DNA of 8,568 nt, from contig JAFDIC010000332.1 of assembly GCA_019308525.1 (NCBI GenBank), positions 1 through 8,568 on the forward strand, read 5' to 3'. A model generated the notes under the pieces. It did no database searches. It was not told the DNA's origin and was given only the letters and a program-made list of their open reading frames with translations. How positions within the stretch are numbered: the first letter of the stretch is position 1; every line of letters starts with the position of its first letter. A program made the position numbers and the translations under genes. Source of the stretch: Deltaproteobacteria bacterium. Its GTDB lineage: Bacteria; Desulfobacterota; DSM-4660; Desulfatiglandales; HGW-15. Of this stretch, positions 7,124 through 8,568 are shown in pieces.

Positions 7124-7450
7124 ATGCCTTTTATTAATACTTGGAATGCTTTACAGACCCAATTAACACCTGGCACTGTTATTAGAAATTGGACAGCTCA
7201 GAATGGATTTCTTGGAGATGAATTTACAATTGTGTCTGTAAGTCAAAACTATATAGAAGTAGATACCCCTAGAGCCCAAAATATTCAAAGGATACCACAA
7301 CGCGATTTTCAAATTGTCTACAATTTATGGGATGATTATCGTCTTGGTAATATTAGGAGACATGAAATTCGAGATCAGACGCGTTTCTCTAAATATATCA
7401 TTAGCATACTACACTGGTTACAAAACAACTGTGGAGGTCAGCTTGCATAG
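7124..7450 (+). CDS. Hypothetical 108-residue protein of integron cassette 1
   Basis: I do not recognise a named domain. The start is well supported: AGGGGAGA at 7110-7117 and ATG at 7124. The protein is soluble, with no signal peptide or membrane segment. The N-terminal half reads as a small beta-rich unit (GTVIRNWTAQ, GDEFTIVSVS, YIEVDTP), followed by IQRIPQRDFQIVYNLWDDY, and the C-terminal part is an amphipathic segment, TRFSKYIISILHWLQNN. Composition is AT-rich and codon use differs from the genes on the left, as expected of an acquired cassette. It is the only gene in its cassette and lies 24 bp inside the cassette's left end, so the leader is short and expression probably depends on an upstream promoter. 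The pattern recalls small proteins often found only in cassettes; function unknown. Confidence 0.8.
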   Translation: MPFINTWNALQTQLTPGTVIRNWTAQNGFLGDEFTIVSVSQNYIEVDTPRAQNIQRIPQRDFQIVYNLWDDYRLGNIRRHEIRDQTRFSKYIISILHWLQNNCGGQLA

Positions 7451-7480
7451 ATGTGAAAAGTAAAAGAAAGAAGTTTATTC

Positions 7481-7537
7481 ATCTAACAATTCTTTTCTGC
7501 GGACGGCTAATAGCCGCCACAGAAATTAGCGTTATAT
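7481..7537 (+). other. attC recombination site closing cassette 1
   Basis: R'' is ATCTAAC (7481-7487, fits RYYYAAC) and R' is GTTATAT (7531-7537, one deviation from GTTRRRY). Between them are unpaired spacers AATTC and TTAGC, then paired arms TTTCTG (7494-7499)/CAGAAA (7520-7525), GG/CC with an extra A at 7503 acting as an extrahelical base, and CGGCT (7504-7508)/AGCCG (7512-7516) around the loop AAT. Imperfect palindrome, unpaired spacer and bulged base are the hallmarks of an attC, whose folded bottom strand is the integrase substrate. At 57 bp it has the usual minimum attC size. Confidence 0.85.
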
Positions 7538-7561
7538 TTCTTTGACTTGGGGGGAAAACAT

Positions 7562-7765
7562 ATGAAATTGAAAATAGTTCTCGAGCCCAGCGATGAGGGC
7601 GGGTACACAGTTTATGTGCCAAGCCTCCCTGGCTGCATCAGTGAAGGAAATACTAAAGAAGAAGCCATAGCAAACATAAAGGAAGCTATCGAACTATATC
7701 TTGAACCAGTTGAGGACGATCTTACTTTTTCTCCGGAACATGAGATCACGGAAATTGCTATATGA
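7562..7765 (+). CDS. hicB: HicB-family antitoxin
   Basis: A 67-residue antitoxin that binds and blocks HicA. The HicB fold is seen in MKLKIVLEPSDEGGYTVYVP, SLPGCISEG and TKEEAIANIKEAIELYLE, the typical partial RNase-H-like pattern. It ends soon after this domain, so the C-terminal DNA-binding helix-turn-helix or ribbon-helix-helix of longer HicB proteins is missing and autoregulation is uncertain. ATG at 7562 is chosen over a TTG at 7547: the poly-G/A ribosome site at 7549-7558 fits it and the conserved fold begins there. Its stop overlaps the hicA start (ATGA at 7762-7765), so the two are translationally coupled. Antitoxin-first order differs from E. coli hicAB but is common in other lineages. 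It is the first gene of cassette 2. Confidence 0.93.
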   Translation: MKLKIVLEPSDEGGYTVYVPSLPGCISEGNTKEEAIANIKEAIELYLEPVEDDLTFSPEHEITEIAI

Positions 7766-7989
7766 CAAAGGTGCCTAGTTTAGGATACGAAAAGGTAATC
7801 AAAGCCTTGCAACGAGATGGATGGGTGGTTGTGCGACAAAGGGGAAGCCATATTCGGCTTCAGAAACGCTTAAGAGACGAGACCCTCAAGTTGACGATAC
7901 CTGCACATCACCCAATTAAGCGATCCACCCTATCTCATATATTAAAACAGGCTCGGCTTTCCGTCGATAGATTCATTGAGCTAGTCTGA
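7762..7989 (+). CDS. hicA: HicA-family mRNA interferase toxin
   Basis: A 75-residue toxin of the YcfA/HicA family with a double-stranded-RNA-binding-like fold; family members cleave mRNA and stop growth when free of HicB. Landmarks: GYEKVIKALQRDGWVVVRQ, then GSHIRLQK with the catalytic His30, a basic strand TLKLTIPAHHP, and a C-terminal helix STLSHILKQARLSVDRFIEL. All key residues appear present, so it should be active. It starts inside the hicB stop codon. TGA is at 7987-7989, only one base before the R'' box of the second attC, which is typical tight packing of a gene cassette. Confidence 0.93.
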   Translation: MTKVPSLGYEKVIKALQRDGWVVVRQRGSHIRLQKRLRDETLKLTIPAHHPIKRSTLSHILKQARLSVDRFIELV

Positions 7990-7990
7990 A

Positions 7991-8056
7991 ATATAACAAA
8001 ATAAGGATTAGTTCCGAGTCGAGGAACGAGTGCTCGGGACTAATCCATGGTTCAAG
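7991..8056 (+). other. Second attC-like site closing the hicB-hicA cassette
   Basis: ATATAAC (7991-7997) is the exact reverse complement of the GTTATAT at the left end of the same cassette, as an R'' box should be. It is followed by a long hairpin: GGATTAGTTCCGAG (8005-8018) pairs with CTCGGGACTAATCC (8033-8046) except for one G-T wobble, around a 14-base loop. The candidate R' is GTTCAAG at 8050-8056, which keeps only GTT of the consensus. The spacers are uneven (7 and 3 bases) and no clear extrahelical base is seen, so the site may be degenerate. It could alternatively be a transcription-stopping hairpin, but no T-run follows. Confidence 0.6.
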
Positions 8057-8356
8057 AAGGCGCGGGCGATAGGGGAAAAGGTCGATAGTTTCAGGATGGT
8101 TTTGAAGGTTGGATCAGGCCAAGAGCTTGAGGAGAATCTTTAGAAAGCGGCTGTCCATCGACAATCGGGGCATTCATAGTCGTCAAGATCCTGATTTAAA
8201 GTGCTGAAAACGGGCATTTGGACGGACGGGTAGTTGGGGAGCATGCCCCTGGCACTATTGAGGCATCTCCTATGTCCTAAAAAAGAATTCTTGTTTCGCA
8301 CCTTATTTTCTATCCAGAAGGTCCCCATCGGGGAGGTTTTAGAAAGGCAATAAACT
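8057..8356. other. Post-array stretch without an intact gene
   Basis: A 37-codon + frame (GTG 8030 to TAG 8143) reads NPWFKKARAIGEKVDSF..., which is protein-like and could be the tail of a gene cut by the array, but it has no ribosome site. On the minus strand an open frame at 8328-8140 ends YECPDCRWTAAF; its CPDC pair recalls the zinc-binding start of some transposases, but the remainder matches nothing I know. No core box complementary to GTTCAAG (CTTGAAC) is seen, so there is no sign of a third cassette. Confidence 0.4.
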
Positions 8357-8568
8357 TCAAGGCATGTCCGCTTCCCGGAGACGAAGTCCCAGGGAATATA
8401 ACGTCAGATAGAAGGTATGACTTTGTAAGGTGGGAAGGGCATAAATGATCTTCTTCACTTCCTGAAGGCTTAAAATGGTCGGAAGTGTTTGCTCACGCTT
8501 CCATTTGATTTCATTAAAGATGTTCCATGTCCGGACAAGTGTCCGGCTGAAAAAATGCTGGATTCCCG
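8357..8568 (-). pseudogene. Fragment of a second tyrosine recombinase (phage-integrase family)
   Basis: The minus-strand frame is open from the window edge to TGA at 8359-8357, about 69 residues. It spans the end of the N-terminal domain (GIQHFFSRTLVRTWNIF), a linker (KREQTLPTILS), and the first helices of the catalytic domain (LQEVKKIIYALP, FYLTLYSLGLRLREA). The motif GLRLREA corresponds to the region of the first catalytic Arg in this family, often GLRxSEA. The frame then stops, where a full recombinase would need another 120 or more residues, and no continuation is evident. The pattern resembles integrases found beside IS91-like elements and differs from the intI stump. The start lies outside the window. 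Confidence 0.65.

Larger units (their letters stand above)
6778..8056 (+). mobile_element. Small relic integron: truncated intI, attI-like region and two gene cassettes
   Basis: The layout is that of an integron: an integrase gene on the minus strand (stump at 6957-6778), an attI-like spacer, then cassettes reading away on the + strand, each closed by an attC-type site. Cassette 1 spans about 7095-7531 (one unknown gene); cassette 2 about 7532-8050 (hicB-hicA). Cassette ends pair correctly: GTTAGAT at 7094-7100 is the exact complement of ATCTAAC at 7481-7487, and GTTATAT at 7531-7537 of ATATAAC at 7991-7997. The spacer and cassette 1 are clearly more AT-rich than the DNA to the left, fitting foreign origin. 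The integrase is dead as read, so any cassette movement would need an integrase from elsewhere. Confidence 0.75.

Noticed and set aside
7481..8056. CRISPR-like spaced repeats
   Set aside because: The two hairpin sites differ in sequence and are about 500 bp apart; there are no short regular repeats or spacers.
8140..8328. 62-codon minus-strand frame with CPDC
   Set aside because: One CxxC pair without the rest of a zinc-binding transposase domain is too little to call a gene.
8531..8546. Near-palindrome CCGGACA-AG-TGTCCGG
   Set aside because: It is inside the recombinase fragment's coding frame and has no partner copy in the window, so an operator role cannot be supported.

Overview
The window looks like chromosomal DNA of a Gram-negative bacterium. 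The best guess is a Desulfobacterota (delta-proteobacterial) lineage: a HAMP/GAF/HD-GYP sensor, a lipobox-type solute-binding protein, a YcgN-type Cys protein and an SPL-type radical SAM protein, in DNA of balanced GC, next to a small integron. The taxonomic call is inference; no rRNA or other marker gene is present.

Left part (1-4878, all + strand): a broken subtilisin-family protease, a membrane-bound HD-GYP (c-di-GMP phosphodiesterase-type) sensor, and a broken family-5 (oligopeptide-type) lipoprotein solute-binding protein, closely spaced. Only the sensor is intact. The protease frame breaks inside a GAADG-coding 15-bp minisatellite, at one repeat unit that is 5 bp short. The binding-protein frame breaks at an exact 28-bp tandem duplication; deleting one copy in silico restores a continuous protein. 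Two neighbouring genes interrupted by repeat-type indels suggest reversible repeat instability, early decay, or assembly error in repeats.

Middle part (4879-6582): a short gap with a plausible sigma-70-type promoter, then a two-gene operon of a YcgN/UPF0260-family Cys-rich protein and a radical SAM protein of the spore-photolyase-like (COG1533-type) group. The radical SAM start codon directly follows a perfect 7-bp hairpin that holds its Shine-Dalgarno sequence in the loop.

Right part (6583-8568): the most interesting region, a small decayed integron. On the minus strand at 6957-6778 lies a 59-residue N-terminal stump of an integron-type tyrosine recombinase. Across an AT-rich attI-like spacer, two gene cassettes run in the opposite direction. 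Cassette 1 holds an unrecognised 108-residue protein and ends in a well-formed attC site (7481-7537). Cassette 2 holds a hicB-hicA toxin-antitoxin pair and ends in a second, less typical attC-like hairpin (7991-8056). The key evidence is that each cassette's first core box (GTTAGAT; GTTATAT) is the exact reverse complement of the R'' box closing the same cassette (ATCTAAC; ATATAAC), as expected if each was once a circle carrying one attC. Beyond the array, the minus strand carries another tyrosine-recombinase fragment running off the window end, so the integron sits among remnants of mobile DNA.

Reading both strands by eye gave these calls; no database search or folding program was run.
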